A stretch of 45,033 bases of DNA, from the NCBI GenBank assembly GCA_026692905.1, contig JAPLNL010000054.1, positions 1-45,033 on the forward strand, read 5' to 3'. The DNA is from Planctomycetota bacterium. GTDB taxonomy: Bacteria; Planctomycetota; Planctomycetia; Pirellulales; Pirellulaceae. Under the pieces are notes generated by a model. That model did no database searches, was not told where the DNA came from, and saw nothing but the letters and a program-made list of their open reading frames with translations. The position numbers and the translations under genes were made by a program. Shown one piece after another: positions 25,001-33,098 of this stretch (positions within the stretch are counted from its first letter, which is position 1; every line of letters starts with the position of its first letter).

Positions 25001-26081
25001 CATATTGCTTTTCAATTCGGGCAATCTCTTGCTGGCAATTGAAGTCCGCGATTCGGCGTCCTTGAGCGATTACTAGATAGCCCAAGTTTTCTTGTTCGAC
25101 GACACCGGGAAACATCCGGCGGATCGCGCGTGTTACCATCGGTGCGGTAACAAAATGAATGATGGCCACAAATACGACCGAACTAAAGACTCCAACGATT
25201 CCGATGAGCAACGGCGCGATGGCCATCGCCCAACAGATAGCCGCAGCGGCAATTCCAAGTAGTACGCCAATTCCGGAAAACCAAACGGAGCCCAGCAACC
25301 TTACGACTGAGTGGTTTCGCATTCGAAAGATGCTGACACCAAGCCCCTTTTTGATTTCTTCAAAGCGTGTGGCAACGTGAGGTAGATCGGTGATAGCCTG
25401 AAGGTCATTGAGGCACTCTAGCGGATTGCTCGGTGTAATGTTTTTCGGTGTAAGGTTTTGTAGAGCGACGTCACCGGTCCGTATTCCAATCCATTCGCGA
25501 CACTCGTGCATTTCTTGTTCGAGTGCGACTCGTTCGCGATCCAATTTCGCTTTAACGCTATCTCGAGCAGATTTTCTGGCCAGGGACGCTTCTTCGCTTT
25601 TTTGCTTTAGCTCTTCGGAAGCTTTCTCGTAGGCTGTTTTTTGCGCAGCCTTGTTTTGAATAAATTCGTTCTTCAGCTTCTTGGTCTGTTGTTGCTCTTG
25701 ATTGATATTGAGCAACGTCTCGCGTTCCGAGGTAGAAAACTGTTTGTGGACCAACTCATCCCATTCCGTTATCGCAGACTGCCAGCTTGTGGCATGCTGC
25801 ACAACCATTTCCCCCTTTGTCTCGAGATAGAGACGTTGCGTACGAGTTCGCTCCGTTTCCAGCTTTTCTTTGTCCGCAGACCTGGAAACGCGAAGGCTAC
25901 CCAGCCTGACGCGGAGCCCTCTCAGCATCAAAACCTGTTTTTTGAACAAACGTCCCGAAAAGACCCCTTGGACCTTGGAATCGCGTTCAACATGGATGAG
26001 GTCCTTAGTGAGATCGTTGGTGCTCATGGTATTTAGCAGTTTGGTAGAAGAGTCTGCATCCTGACCACTGCGATTGTACAC
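22017..26081 (-). CDS. FtsK/SpoIIIE-type ATPase with coiled coils and a degenerate second ATPase domain
   Basis: A 1354-aa membrane protein. The order is: a long coiled coil (about residues 60-195), two membrane helices (about 257-307), a second coiled coil (about 340-450), and an FtsK-type motor. The motor has Walker A AGKTGSGKSSM near 828, Walker B RILVVIDEFQEL near 932, and LASQTLGGAYSLPRTTLSQM. A C-terminal ATPase-like domain (about 1075-1340) has VIGQDESSAASLLAG where Walker A should be, so it is degenerate. The layout resembles EssC-type secretion ATPases more than chromosome-pumping FtsK: there is no four-helix FtsK N-terminus and no gamma domain. GTG at 26081 overlaps the preceding stop (TAGTG) and has AAGG upstream; ATG 26027 is an alternative. 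No WXG100-like gene was found nearby. The substrate is unknown. Confidence 0.85.
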   Translation of the reverse strand: MYNRSGQDADSSTKLLNTMSTNDLTKDLIHVERDSKVQGVFSGRLFKKQVLMLRGLRVRLGSLRVSRSADKEKLETERTRTQRLYLETKGEMVVQHATSWQSAITEWDELVHKQFSTSERETLLNINQEQQQTKKLKNEFIQNKAAQKTAYEKASEELKQKSEEASLARKSARDSVKAKLDRERVALEQEMHECREWIGIRTGDVALQNLTPKNITPSNPLECLNDLQAITDLPHVATRFEEIKKGLGVSIFRMRNHSVVRLLGSVWFSGIGVLLGIAAAAICWAMAIAPLLIGIVGVFSSVVFVAIIHFVTAPMVTRAIRRMFPGVVEQENLGYLVIAQGRRIADFNCQQEIARIEKQYATNQQNLDEENRRKRTEMLEGFDVGKKKLKESFGQKRVTLASVRKEKCSRIHSDRKPKVENLEKQQINEGTESERNYHEQLARLESDFQKSQDRTVRRWLDGCQYSADFMRNVRERSQEELPDWNSECYARGDWPRLQNSLAWPLGAIEPLDEFQKQVQELALAEPTPKQPWNVFFDVISQGALTIETHAECKDSASSIVRNTLLRAVTSVPAGNLNITIVDPEGLGKQFSWLMALADVDPAMVNHRVWTQPLHIAEQLSLTARHVEDVIQQSLRNRYPSVLEYNQNAGPMSIPYRLIVWSNFPFGLDDSSWQSLCSIMSSGGRCGVGVVLQVSDTYVWPSFADRSKLNEFGLRLKLTPDRIESAEEGMPVRTMTKVVIDHTELARYPLTPELPPSDDRLQEIMVQHLMAASEVGKCIVPYESIALPFVEQQTASSADGLAIPLGISDSGRIQSMKLGAGTAQHVLIAGKTGSGKSSMLHTMITSAAMKYGPDQLRLVLLDFKKGVEFQVYSEVELSHADIIGIESKREFGVSTLEYLDRVLHARGEAFRQWGVQDIPSLTKKFPQHAMPRILVVIDEFQELFVEDDKLSQQASMLMDRIVRQGRSFGMHLVLASQTLGGAYSLPRTTLSQMAVRIALQCDSSDAMLILSEDNTAAERLRHSGQAIYNEMGGRIESNQSFQVAFVEKNDQISRLQKLQQVPVPHSPTTNALGRRIVFEGHKPAVWDEKSVAFAISQLRMDEGAVPLILGDSVSIDPPVTKILTRAAGRNLMVIGQDESSAASLLAGSIAGFAYRPSVAPKDGKPSVVVLDGSRAEDELMRSLISRLSNSKVPVRVGDVRTIDATMDFLQNELKFRSENSELSHPAMLIAVVNLSRFRELRRNEEYAFGEDASSVPKPDAVLANVLRDGPALGMHVWLWADSAGTMTRWVSRQSLRDLELRILMQMSASDSNQLIDSNAANRLDRYVVLIQDDIEGKPIKFRPFELQSVIKRLEQ

Positions 26082-26635
26082 TACCGGCCTTCAAAAATGC
26101 CTATTTCATAACACCAGCGATGAGTTCGGCGTTCGCTCGGCTCTGAAACAGGCAAAATTTGTAGCCTTTGATCGGCATCCAAAATTCCAAGCTGTCCAAT
26201 CGACAATCGCATTTCGATTCGGCAGTCGCCAACCTTTTCAAGGTCGAAAAAAATAGTGTTCGGAGTGGAAAGATCGAATTTCTGTAAGGATACGAGAACG
26301 CGATATTGCGACCCAAGCCAAATCGCATTTTTCGAGTTCTTGCAAGCGACATCGAATTTTAAGCGTTTCGAATCCAGCGTTTCAACGGCAGTCGACCAGT
26401 GTCCGTTTCCCGATAATCCCACTCCCAGCAGAACCGGTGGCGCACCAGGCGCGAAACACTCTTCCACCATCTGTTGCATCGGTGGGCTAGCCGGCCATGA
26501 TTCTTCTTCGGAGCCCTCGATGCTTTCTAGCAAGGGCAAGTAAGATTCCCCAATCCGGATACCAATAGTATGCGCAAGCCTATCGTGGAACTTGGAATAT
26601 TGGACGCTCAACTTGCCGGCGGTTAAGGAGGTCAT
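26081..26635 (-). CDS. Conserved-looking protein of unknown function between hemC and the FtsK-like gene
   Basis: A 184-aa protein not assigned to any family. It is predicted soluble and mostly beta, with segments such as LSVQYSKFHDRLAHTIGIRI, VLLGVGLSGNGHWSTAVETL and GDCRIEMRLSIGQLGIL. There is no signal peptide or membrane helix. Its ATG overlaps the hemC stop by four bases (ATGA), and its own stop overlaps the GTG of the ATPase gene by one base. Tight translational coupling on both sides suggests it is made in proportion with the ATPase and may be its partner; that is inference from gene order. Confidence 0.7.
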   Translation of the reverse strand: MTSLTAGKLSVQYSKFHDRLAHTIGIRIGESYLPLLESIEGSEEESWPASPPMQQMVEECFAPGAPPVLLGVGLSGNGHWSTAVETLDSKRLKFDVACKNSKNAIWLGSQYRVLVSLQKFDLSTPNTIFFDLEKVGDCRIEMRLSIGQLGILDADQRLQILPVSEPSERRTHRWCYEIGIFEGR

Positions 26636-27585
26636 GGTGCAATTTTGGCTTCCTGGATTAGTTCGACCGCCCCTTGAACGATCAGCATTTCGGCGGCATC
26701 GCGACCGAGTTGTTCAGCCAATCGATAGAGATGAGGCTTATGTTCCCCGCCTTCTGTTTGAAGTTGGTGATCGATTGAATGCTTGACTTCAATTCTCTTT
26801 TTTCCGTCGGACGAATAGACTCTCGCCACGATCTGAATGGAGTTATTCTGAACAATTGCATTGCAGGCCAGAGGTGCCAAACAACCGGCCCTCATCGATC
26901 GTAGCAGAGTTCGCTCAGCCAACACGGCGGCGTGGGTTGGCAAATGGTCCAATTCCTGTACCGCTGCCAACACATCCTTATCATCGAAGCGAGTCTCGAG
27001 CCCCAATGCGGCTTGACCCACGGCGGGGAGCATTTCGTCTGATGTGAATTTTTGAGTAATACGAGATTGTAGCCCTAGCCGGTGCAGCCCTGCAAAAGCG
27101 AGAAGGATCGCATCATATTGGCCTTCTTCAAGCTTCTTGATTCGAGTGTCGACGTTGCCGCGAATGTCCTTTACGAGCAAATCCGGTCGCACGTTTAGGA
27201 GGCTCGCTTTGCGACGAGGAGAGCCGGTGCCGATACTTGCTCCCAAAGGCAATTCCGCTAGCGACATGCCTTTGGAGAGGAGGCAATCCGAGGTATCTTC
27301 TCGTGGAGGAACCGCAGCCAACACTAGTTCTGCAATGACTTCGGTGGGCAAATCTTTCAGGCTGTGAACGGCCAAATCGCAGCGATCATCCAGCAAAGCT
27401 CGCTGAATTTCCTTGGTAAAAACGCCCTGACCGCCAGATTCGCCAAGCGGCGTTGTGGAAACGTCTCCTGAGGTGGTGATTTTCACCAGCTGAACCTCGT
27501 GGCCAAGCGTTCGCAGCGAATGGGAAACGTACTCCGCCTGCCATAAAGCAAGGGCACTTTGGCGTGTGCCAAGCCGAATCAACAT
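26632..27585 (-). CDS. hemC: Porphobilinogen deaminase (hydroxymethylbilane synthase)
   Basis: A 317-aa cytosolic enzyme that polymerises four porphobilinogens into hydroxymethylbilane in haem and tetrapyrrole synthesis. The N-terminal LIRLGTRQSALALWQA, the catalytic aspartate D78 in HSLKDLP, GTGSPRRKA, and the dipyrromethane-attachment cysteine C235 in RAGCLAPLA are all seen. The length is normal for the family. ATG 27585 is preferred over a TTG two codons upstream. No other hem gene lies in the window. It heads an operon with two non-haem genes, an unusual partnership. It is divergent from cdsA, with about 130 bp between them for both promoters. Confidence 0.97.
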   Translation of the reverse strand: MLIRLGTRQSALALWQAEYVSHSLRTLGHEVQLVKITTSGDVSTTPLGESGGQGVFTKEIQRALLDDRCDLAVHSLKDLPTEVIAELVLAAVPPREDTSDCLLSKGMSLAELPLGASIGTGSPRRKASLLNVRPDLLVKDIRGNVDTRIKKLEEGQYDAILLAFAGLHRLGLQSRITQKFTSDEMLPAVGQAALGLETRFDDKDVLAAVQELDHLPTHAAVLAERTLLRSMRAGCLAPLACNAIVQNNSIQIVARVYSSDGKKRIEVKHSIDHQLQTEGGEHKPHLYRLAEQLGRDAAEMLIVQGAVELIQEAKIAP

Positions 27586-27714
27586 GCTCAATCCAGTCTT
27601 TAAAATCCAAGTTCAGATCGAAGTCGTCGAAAAACGTGCAACATTCGATCTCGGCAAGGTGTGAAATCGTGATAATATAGCGTCGAAGTCCAAAACACAG
27701 TCCCACTAGGTGTG

Positions 27715-28821
27715 ATGCTATTCCTTAATCTACTTTTCGCCCAGGCCGAACCGCCTGTGGTTTCTGAGACCGCGAAAGATATCGCCGATTCTGCGACGAA
27801 AGTCGTTCAGTCCGTATCTTCGCGCACTTGGTTAGATCTAAACACTCTAATCCTGGCCAGCGTCGTGCTCTCGGTGCTCGCAATCGCCTCTTGGGTTGCA
27901 AACTACCTAACTCGGCGTTCAAGCCCCTCCATCAATCCCGCTTTGGTTGAACGATTCGTGCTTCGGCTTTGGTCCTGGTGGTTGATGTTCGCCATTTTGA
28001 TCGCGGGGTTGTTCTTAAAAGAGGTCGGAACAATCGTGCTTTTTGGGCTCGTCTCCTTTTGGGCGTTCCGCGAGTTTATCACGATGACTCCGACAAGACG
28101 GGGTGACCACCGCGCATTGTTTTGGAGCCTTGTCGTGTTTACACCGCTTCAATATGTTTTGATTGGCTTGTCTCCGTGGGGGATTCGATTCCGAAATGGA
28201 AACACGATCGATTTTTACGAAATCTACAGCATCATGATCCCAGTTTACGCTTCGTTGTTTATTCCCGCCCGGATTGCGATGGCAGGCGATCATAAGCGGT
28301 TTCTAGAACGTTCCGCACAAATCCAAGCCGGTTTGATGATCTGTGTGTATTGCCTCTCCTTTGCCCCCGCCTTGCTTTACTTGCCACTTAAGACAGCGGC
28401 CGGTGCCGCTTGGCCAGGTAGCAACGCAGGTTTGCTCTTCTTCTTCGTCTTGATCACGCAGATTTCAGATGTCTTTCAATGGGGCTGGGGACGCGTTGCG
28501 AACAAACGAGTCATCGCAAAAGATGTCAGCAGTTCTCGCACCTGGGAAGGAATGGTTGGTGGAGCTTTGTCCACAGGGATCGTTGGCGCAACGCTTTATT
28601 GGGTGACACCGTTTACGCCTTGGGAATCGGCACTTATGGCCATCGTGGTGGCAGCCCTGGGTTTTGCCGGGGGAATGACGATGAGTGCGATCAAGCGAGA
28701 TCGGGGGGTCCATGACTATGGAACGTTGGTACGAGGCCATGCTGGCGTTTTGGATCGAATCGATACGCTCTGTTTTTCCGCTCCGATCTTCTACCATTTG
28801 ACACGCTTTTTCTTTTCGTGA
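27715..28821 (+). CDS. cdsA: Phosphatidate cytidylyltransferase
   Basis: A 368-aa multi-spanning inner-membrane enzyme that makes CDP-diacylglycerol from phosphatidic acid and CTP. The C-terminal CDP-DAG synthase signature is clear: SRTWEGMVGG, then SAIKRDRGVHDYGTLVRGHA and GVLDRIDTL. About eight hydrophobic helices are visible. It is longer than E. coli CdsA at the N-terminus, where a signal-like stretch and a segment at 46-63 are added. ATG 27715 with AGGTG just before is chosen; the adjacent GTG 27712 is possible. The tatD-like gene follows after 10 bp, so they are cotranscribed. Confidence 0.93.
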   Translation: MLFLNLLFAQAEPPVVSETAKDIADSATKVVQSVSSRTWLDLNTLILASVVLSVLAIASWVANYLTRRSSPSINPALVERFVLRLWSWWLMFAILIAGLFLKEVGTIVLFGLVSFWAFREFITMTPTRRGDHRALFWSLVVFTPLQYVLIGLSPWGIRFRNGNTIDFYEIYSIMIPVYASLFIPARIAMAGDHKRFLERSAQIQAGLMICVYCLSFAPALLYLPLKTAAGAAWPGSNAGLLFFFVLITQISDVFQWGWGRVANKRVIAKDVSSSRTWEGMVGGALSTGIVGATLYWVTPFTPWESALMAIVVAALGFAGGMTMSAIKRDRGVHDYGTLVRGHAGVLDRIDTLCFSAPIFYHLTRFFFS

Positions 28822-28831
28822 TTGGGATCTG

Positions 28832-29620
28832 ATGGGGCTGATCGATACGCATGCGCACTTGGCCGACAAATCGTTGGCCAACCAGCTTCAAGACGTTTTA
28901 GAGCGAGCTGGTAAAGCTGGCGTCACTCAAATGATTTGTGTTGCGGTCGATGCTGGAACCGCAAGCCAAGCGATTGCGATTGCGGAGGCCAACACAATGG
29001 TTTGGGCTTCGGCTGGGATTCACCCGAACCATGCGCATGAGGCCGCGCCGGACCATTGGCCACAGATCATTGAACACACGAATCACCCTCGAGTTTGCGC
29101 ACTGGGCGAAACGGGCTTGGACCTGCATTGGGACGATTGTCCATTTGAAGTCCAGCAGGCAAACTTTGAACAGCATTGGGAACTAAGCCGTCAAACCGAA
29201 TTGCCGCTCATCATTCACATGCGGGATTGCGAACGCGAAATGCTCGCCGCTTTAGAAAAGCAAGCGGCATTAAAAGCTCCCTTGCGCGGCGTCATGCACT
29301 CGTTTGCAGGGAGCACGGAAACTGCCGAGCAGTGTTTGGCGTATGGCTTGTACATCAGTTTTGCCGGGATGTTGACCTACAAGAAATCCGATGAGCTTCG
29401 AAAAACGGCCAAGACAATTCCGCTGGATCGGCTATTGGTAGAGACCGATTGCCCGTATCTAACTCCAGAACCAAATCGTTCCAGGAGGCCGAACGAGCCT
29501 GCGTTCGTCGCTCATACGGCTAGGTGTTTGGCAGAAACGATCGGGATTTCCACAAAGGAATTGAGCGAAATTACGACCCAAAACGCAAGAAGGCTGTTCT
29601 GGCGAATGGCCGACAAGTGA
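28832..29620 (+). CDS. TatD-family metal-dependent hydrolase/DNase
   Basis: A 262-aa TIM-barrel hydrolase. The metal ligands appear as DTHAHLAD (H7 and H9), GETGLDLHW (Glu), PLIIHMRDCE, GVMHSFAGS and LLVETDCPYLTP (Asp). TatD enzymes are 3'-5' exonucleases or deoxyribonucleases acting in DNA repair and turnover; they are unrelated to Tat transport. Length and motifs are standard. It lies 10 bp after cdsA. The exact paralogue (TatD, YcfH or YjjV type) cannot be settled by eye. Confidence 0.93.
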   Translation: MGLIDTHAHLADKSLANQLQDVLERAGKAGVTQMICVAVDAGTASQAIAIAEANTMVWASAGIHPNHAHEAAPDHWPQIIEHTNHPRVCALGETGLDLHWDDCPFEVQQANFEQHWELSRQTELPLIIHMRDCEREMLAALEKQAALKAPLRGVMHSFAGSTETAEQCLAYGLYISFAGMLTYKKSDELRKTAKTIPLDRLLVETDCPYLTPEPNRSRRPNEPAFVAHTARCLAETIGISTKELSEITTQNARRLFWRMADK

Positions 29621-29695
29621 TTTTCGCAACAACATGCATCGGTTTGACTGTTTTCAACCTCTCCCCATTCCGGCAGCAACGCAAAGCATTTTTAT

Positions 29696-29759
29696 GCAGC
29701 GAAACGCGTCAAGAGTTTCGGTCAATTAGGCGATGCAGCCAAAAGTCTTGACGACTTCC
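29696..29759. repeat. Palindromic repeat family D, copy 2
   Basis: The left arm (29696-29721) contains GCGAAACGCGTCAAGAGTTT and the right arm (29739-29759) contains AAAGTCTTGACGACTT. It matches 20261-20286 in reverse orientation with one mismatch over 26 bases. It lies in the 330-bp gap between the TatD gene and the TPR-like gene; nothing else was seen there. Confidence 0.75.
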
Positions 29760-29950
29760 CCACCACGAAAATCGCCGGGGATCCGTCGATCCGTGAAATC
29801 GACGATTTTTGGTATTTGTTTGCACTTGGCGTCGGTTGAAGTACCATTGAAGGGATTCACCATCAAAAAATCGCTATCTCGCGCGTCGATTCCTTTCGTG
29901 CGCTGGGTGGTGGTTTTGACGAATTTCGCTTAACCAATTGGGCTAAATTT

Positions 29951-30616
29951 ATGCGAACCCGACCTTTTGCAAGTCTTTTCACTGTTGTCTCACTGTCGCT
30001 TGCCAATTTTGTGCATGCCCAAGATCCGCTTGACGAAATGTACGGCCAGGCTGTTCACTCCTATTTCCGCGGCGATTCGGCTAATGCCGAGCTATTGCTC
30101 ACCGAAGTCATCGATGCAGGAAGCTTAGACCCGCGAGCTTTTTTCTTCCGAGGCCTCTGCCAATCGTACGGCGGTGTTGATACCACCAATCCTGACTTTG
30201 AAAGAGCCGCACAGCTTGAAATCGAAGGCAAGAAAGTGGTTAACATTGGTAAAGCCCTAGAACGCATCCAAGGCCCAACACGAGTTGCGATTGAAAAGGC
30301 TCGAGCCAAGGCCCGATTGGCGTCCCGTGCACGTGTGCTAGAAATGCAGCGAGCTCGATACGAGGAGATGCAACGCGGTGGTGCTGGCGGTGAGTCCGTT
30401 AATGGCGGCCTCGTCGTACCACCGCGAGTTGACGCTGCACCTGCTCCAAGCCCGTTTGCCCCCAACGATCCATTCAGCGAAGGAATGACGAAGGGCAATC
30501 CAAAGGCAATGGGCAACGAACCAGCAGATGCATTCGATCCAAATGCAACAGTGACGCAACCAGCGGACGACAAAGCGGATGCGATGCCTGCCGCCGATGA
30601 TGATCCGTTCAAGTAA
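29951..30616 (+). CDS. Small secreted TPR-like protein
   Basis: A 221-aa protein with a signal peptide (FASLFTVVSLSLANFVHAQ, residues 6-24). A TPR-like pair follows (YGQAVHSYFRGDSANAELLL and DPRAFFFRGLCQSYGGVDTT), then a basic helix rich in Ala and Arg at about 105-140. The tail is low-complexity, Pro/Ala/Asp-rich, from 150 to the end, and finishes DDDPFK. The combination is common among uncharacterised planctomycete exported proteins. It probably acts by binding other envelope proteins; no catalytic motif is seen. It lies 130 bp before the SGNH hydrolase on the same strand. Confidence 0.82.
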   Translation: MRTRPFASLFTVVSLSLANFVHAQDPLDEMYGQAVHSYFRGDSANAELLLTEVIDAGSLDPRAFFFRGLCQSYGGVDTTNPDFERAAQLEIEGKKVVNIGKALERIQGPTRVAIEKARAKARLASRARVLEMQRARYEEMQRGGAGGESVNGGLVVPPRVDAAPAPSPFAPNDPFSEGMTKGNPKAMGNEPADAFDPNATVTQPADDKADAMPAADDDPFK

Positions 30617-30746
30617 TCAAGTAACTACTTTATCGGTTCTGGTTTCGCACTCGTACAAGTCGGGTGCGAAACACTCAGTTGTTTTCTTCCCAATTTGTCC
30701 TCATTGGTGCAATATCATCATTTGGAACAGTTGAGCGTACACCGAC

Positions 30747-31715
30747 ATGTCGCGTTGCTTTTTGAGCTCTTCCTCTCGTGCTTATTTGTACGCATTATTC
30801 CGCATTTTTGCCTCTTTGTTGATCCTGAATGCTGTTGCCTCGGCGCAAGAGGTGTTCGAGTATCCATACGGTCCTTACAACCGCGGAGCGATGGACCCAC
30901 AGCTTACTGGCTGGCCGCTCAGCAAAGAGGAGCGGAGCTATGTACTTCTCGCTGAATTCGAACGTCGTCCTGGTCGCGAAGCGAACCAGCATCTTCCCCA
31001 GCTTTGGCCACGGATTCCTTCAGCAGGCTTTTGGGGAGGGTCCAGCTGGCTAGATACGCACGTCAAGCTAGTGAACTTCGTTCAGGCCAATCGCGGTCCA
31101 TGTGACGTCTTACTCGTTGGCGACAGCATTACCCAACAATGGGGAAGCCCGCTCGACCAGGGACTGCTCAACGAAGCATGGAAAAAACATTTTGCCAGTT
31201 TACGAACGATCAACATCGGAATCGGTGGCGACAAGATTCAAAATGTCTTATGGCGAATCGATCATGGTGGCGTCGAAGGAATCGAGCCACGAACCATAGT
31301 GCTCATGATCGGGAACAACAATATGTTTTTTGCGCCAGAGACAGGCGTCGAAGCAGTTGCCAGAGGGATTGAGGTGGTCCTGGCAAATCTGAGGAAAAAG
31401 TTCGACGTTGCTCATGTCGTCGTCGTCAAGATTTTGCCTGCACACGCTCCCGGCAATCCATTTTATGACAACATCAAGAAAACCAATGCATCACTGGACT
31501 CGCTCAGATTGGATGATGACGCAAAGGTACATGTACTTGATTTGACCGCCGACTTTCTCCATCCTGACGGAACGCTGAAAAGTGAACTTTTTTCACAGGA
31601 CAACATTCACTTGTCGTTAGCCGGCTATGCGGTCTACGCAGAAAAGCTAAAACCGCTTCTCGACAAGTTCGTTGGCACGAAGGGCCTCGGCCCAGATATC
31701 GTTCTTCCTCGCTAA
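30747..31715 (+). CDS. Secreted SGNH/GDSL-type hydrolase
   Basis: A 322-aa exported esterase-like protein. The signal peptide is residues 1-34, ending VASAQ. Catalytic blocks are all present: block I VLLVGDSITQQWG (nucleophile S127), block II glycine in NIGIGGDKIQN (G160), block III GNNN (N190), and block V DNIHLSLAGY (D285, H288). This fits the PAF-acetylhydrolase/GDSL group that removes acyl or acetyl groups from lipids or polysaccharides. Planctomycetes carry many such enzymes near sulfatases, but none is adjacent here. The substrate is unknown. Confidence 0.92.
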   Translation: MSRCFLSSSSRAYLYALFRIFASLLILNAVASAQEVFEYPYGPYNRGAMDPQLTGWPLSKEERSYVLLAEFERRPGREANQHLPQLWPRIPSAGFWGGSSWLDTHVKLVNFVQANRGPCDVLLVGDSITQQWGSPLDQGLLNEAWKKHFASLRTINIGIGGDKIQNVLWRIDHGGVEGIEPRTIVLMIGNNNMFFAPETGVEAVARGIEVVLANLRKKFDVAHVVVVKILPAHAPGNPFYDNIKKTNASLDSLRLDDDAKVHVLDLTADFLHPDGTLKSELFSQDNIHLSLAGYAVYAEKLKPLLDKFVGTKGLGPDIVLPR

Positions 31716-31793
31716 GTCCGAACTGTTTCAGCTTGAAACTGTCGATTGGACTTAGCTCAGGTTCCCAGATTGCTCGTCAGCGCGGAGAACGGC

Positions 31794-32747
31794 TTATCGC
31801 CGCCCGGACAGTTTCTTAACGGGCCCAACGACGTAATTGGGATTGCGAGCGATTGCTTGTGCAGACGCTTGAGAGCTATCGCGTGCCGTCACCACAACAT
31901 TGACGGGATAGCCATACACTCCTTCTCCAGGGTACATATATACTTCCCACAAATCGACCGCTCCTGAGTTCACCGCAAGCATCTGCAGTTGAGCAACGGC
32001 CAATTGCTGTTGCGCGGCAAGCTGGTTTTGAACATTCTGCTGGAAGTTGCTTGCTTGCGATTGCAAGTACAAGCTGTGTTCTCGCTTTTGATCCTCATCT
32101 GCTTTGGCGGAGGACCATTGCTCCCAACTTGGACGAATCGCCTTCAGATCGCGTTCGGCAAAAAGGAAGAATGGGATTGCATACTCGTCACCGTTTTCAA
32201 ATTCAAGAATCACTCCTTCGCAGTGAAAGGTTTTCGGTTTGCCGCGAAGCGTAAGCACCCACCTCTCCAAGTCCTTTTCGGTTGAGAGACTGACCTTTTC
32301 GAACTCCTCCACAACCTTTGGGAAAATTCTTTGGTAAACCTCGGGTAGATTGGAGAAGAGGCGATCGTTCACGTAAATTCGGTCGCGGCGACGTTGAACC
32401 GTAACGTCCTTTCGGACAAAGTCGACGATTCTCCCTACGACCGTTGAACCGTCTCGCATCGTCCAACTTTGACGTTTGTCCAATTGCGTGTTGGCGTCGA
32501 CTGCTTCCTTAGAATTCAAATATTCTTGGTCGACTTCCGAAAGGTCCTTTCGCGGAATGGAGATCAGTTCATGCCCATTCATTCGCTCTTTATCCGTTGA
32601 TTTGAGTACAACGGTGTTGTGATCGAAGGCCACCAAAGTGGCTCCAAATTGGTAAGCACCTGACTTGTCCGACCACTCCTTTTTAGGTGCGTCTTGGGTC
32701 TGAAACAACACCAGACAAAGGGTCAATAAACAATAAAGTTGAGGCAT
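31794..32747 (-). CDS. Secreted protein with SHD1-like repeats
   Basis: A 317-aa protein from ATG 32747, which begins a short signal peptide (PQLYCLLTLCLVLFQTQ). ATG 32756 and 32858 are in-frame alternatives. Two SLA1-homology-domain-1-like units are seen: EWSDKSGAYQFGATLVAFDH through IPRKDLSEVDQEYL, and SWTMRDGSTVVGRIVDFVRK. A third beta region (GVILEFENGDEYAIPFFLFA), a Gln-rich coiled stretch and a short beta-rich tail follow. SHD1 units are abundant in planctomycete exported proteins with no proven role; protein or peptide binding is presumed. Confidence 0.78.
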   Translation of the reverse strand: MPQLYCLLTLCLVLFQTQDAPKKEWSDKSGAYQFGATLVAFDHNTVVLKSTDKERMNGHELISIPRKDLSEVDQEYLNSKEAVDANTQLDKRQSWTMRDGSTVVGRIVDFVRKDVTVQRRRDRIYVNDRLFSNLPEVYQRIFPKVVEEFEKVSLSTEKDLERWVLTLRGKPKTFHCEGVILEFENGDEYAIPFFLFAERDLKAIRPSWEQWSSAKADEDQKREHSLYLQSQASNFQQNVQNQLAAQQQLAVAQLQMLAVNSGAVDLWEVYMYPGEGVYGYPVNVVVTARDSSQASAQAIARNPNYVVGPVKKLSGRR

Positions 32748-33098
32748 AACAGTCATCCCGGAATTCGAAAAGCTTGAGATTGAAACGTGAATGCCTATTG
32801 TAGAATGAATGAACTGGAATTCCAATCGTCTTCCACGCTGAGCCGAGTTTCCACGCAACCAAAAGGCGCTGTTACGAGCCGGTCCGTTGTGCTGCCGCTC
32901 TCCTTTGAGCGTTCATGAGCACGTCAGCAAAGGTTCTTGATTGAAATTAACAATGAGCCGCTTGACGTTAACCGACGAATTTCGAGCATTCTTGGAAACT
33001 GGGGCCAACGGTCAACGCCTAATTGGCCATTCAAACACGTGTCGATTTGCCGGTCTAGTTTCGGCAGCAACGCCTCGACTCGTGAATTGTTCGGGACT
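32748..33098. other. Intergenic region without a recognised feature
   Basis: About 350 bp between the SHD1 gene start and the end of the minus-strand DUF1501 gene. Short open frames on both strands look non-coding. No palindrome of the families seen elsewhere was found. It probably holds the SHD1 gene promoter. Confidence 0.5.

Noticed and set aside
22017-26081. Chromosome-segregation FtsK
   Set aside because: It lacks the four-helix FtsK membrane domain and the C-terminal gamma DNA-binding domain, and has a degenerate second ATPase domain instead.
28832-29620. Component of the Tat export pathway
   Set aside because: TatD-family enzymes are nucleases; no tatA, tatB or tatC is nearby.
31062-31077. 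Family B repeat fragment inside the SGNH hydrolase gene
   Set aside because: Only TCAAGCTAGTGAAC matches; it lies within well-conserved coding sequence and lacks the rest of the core.
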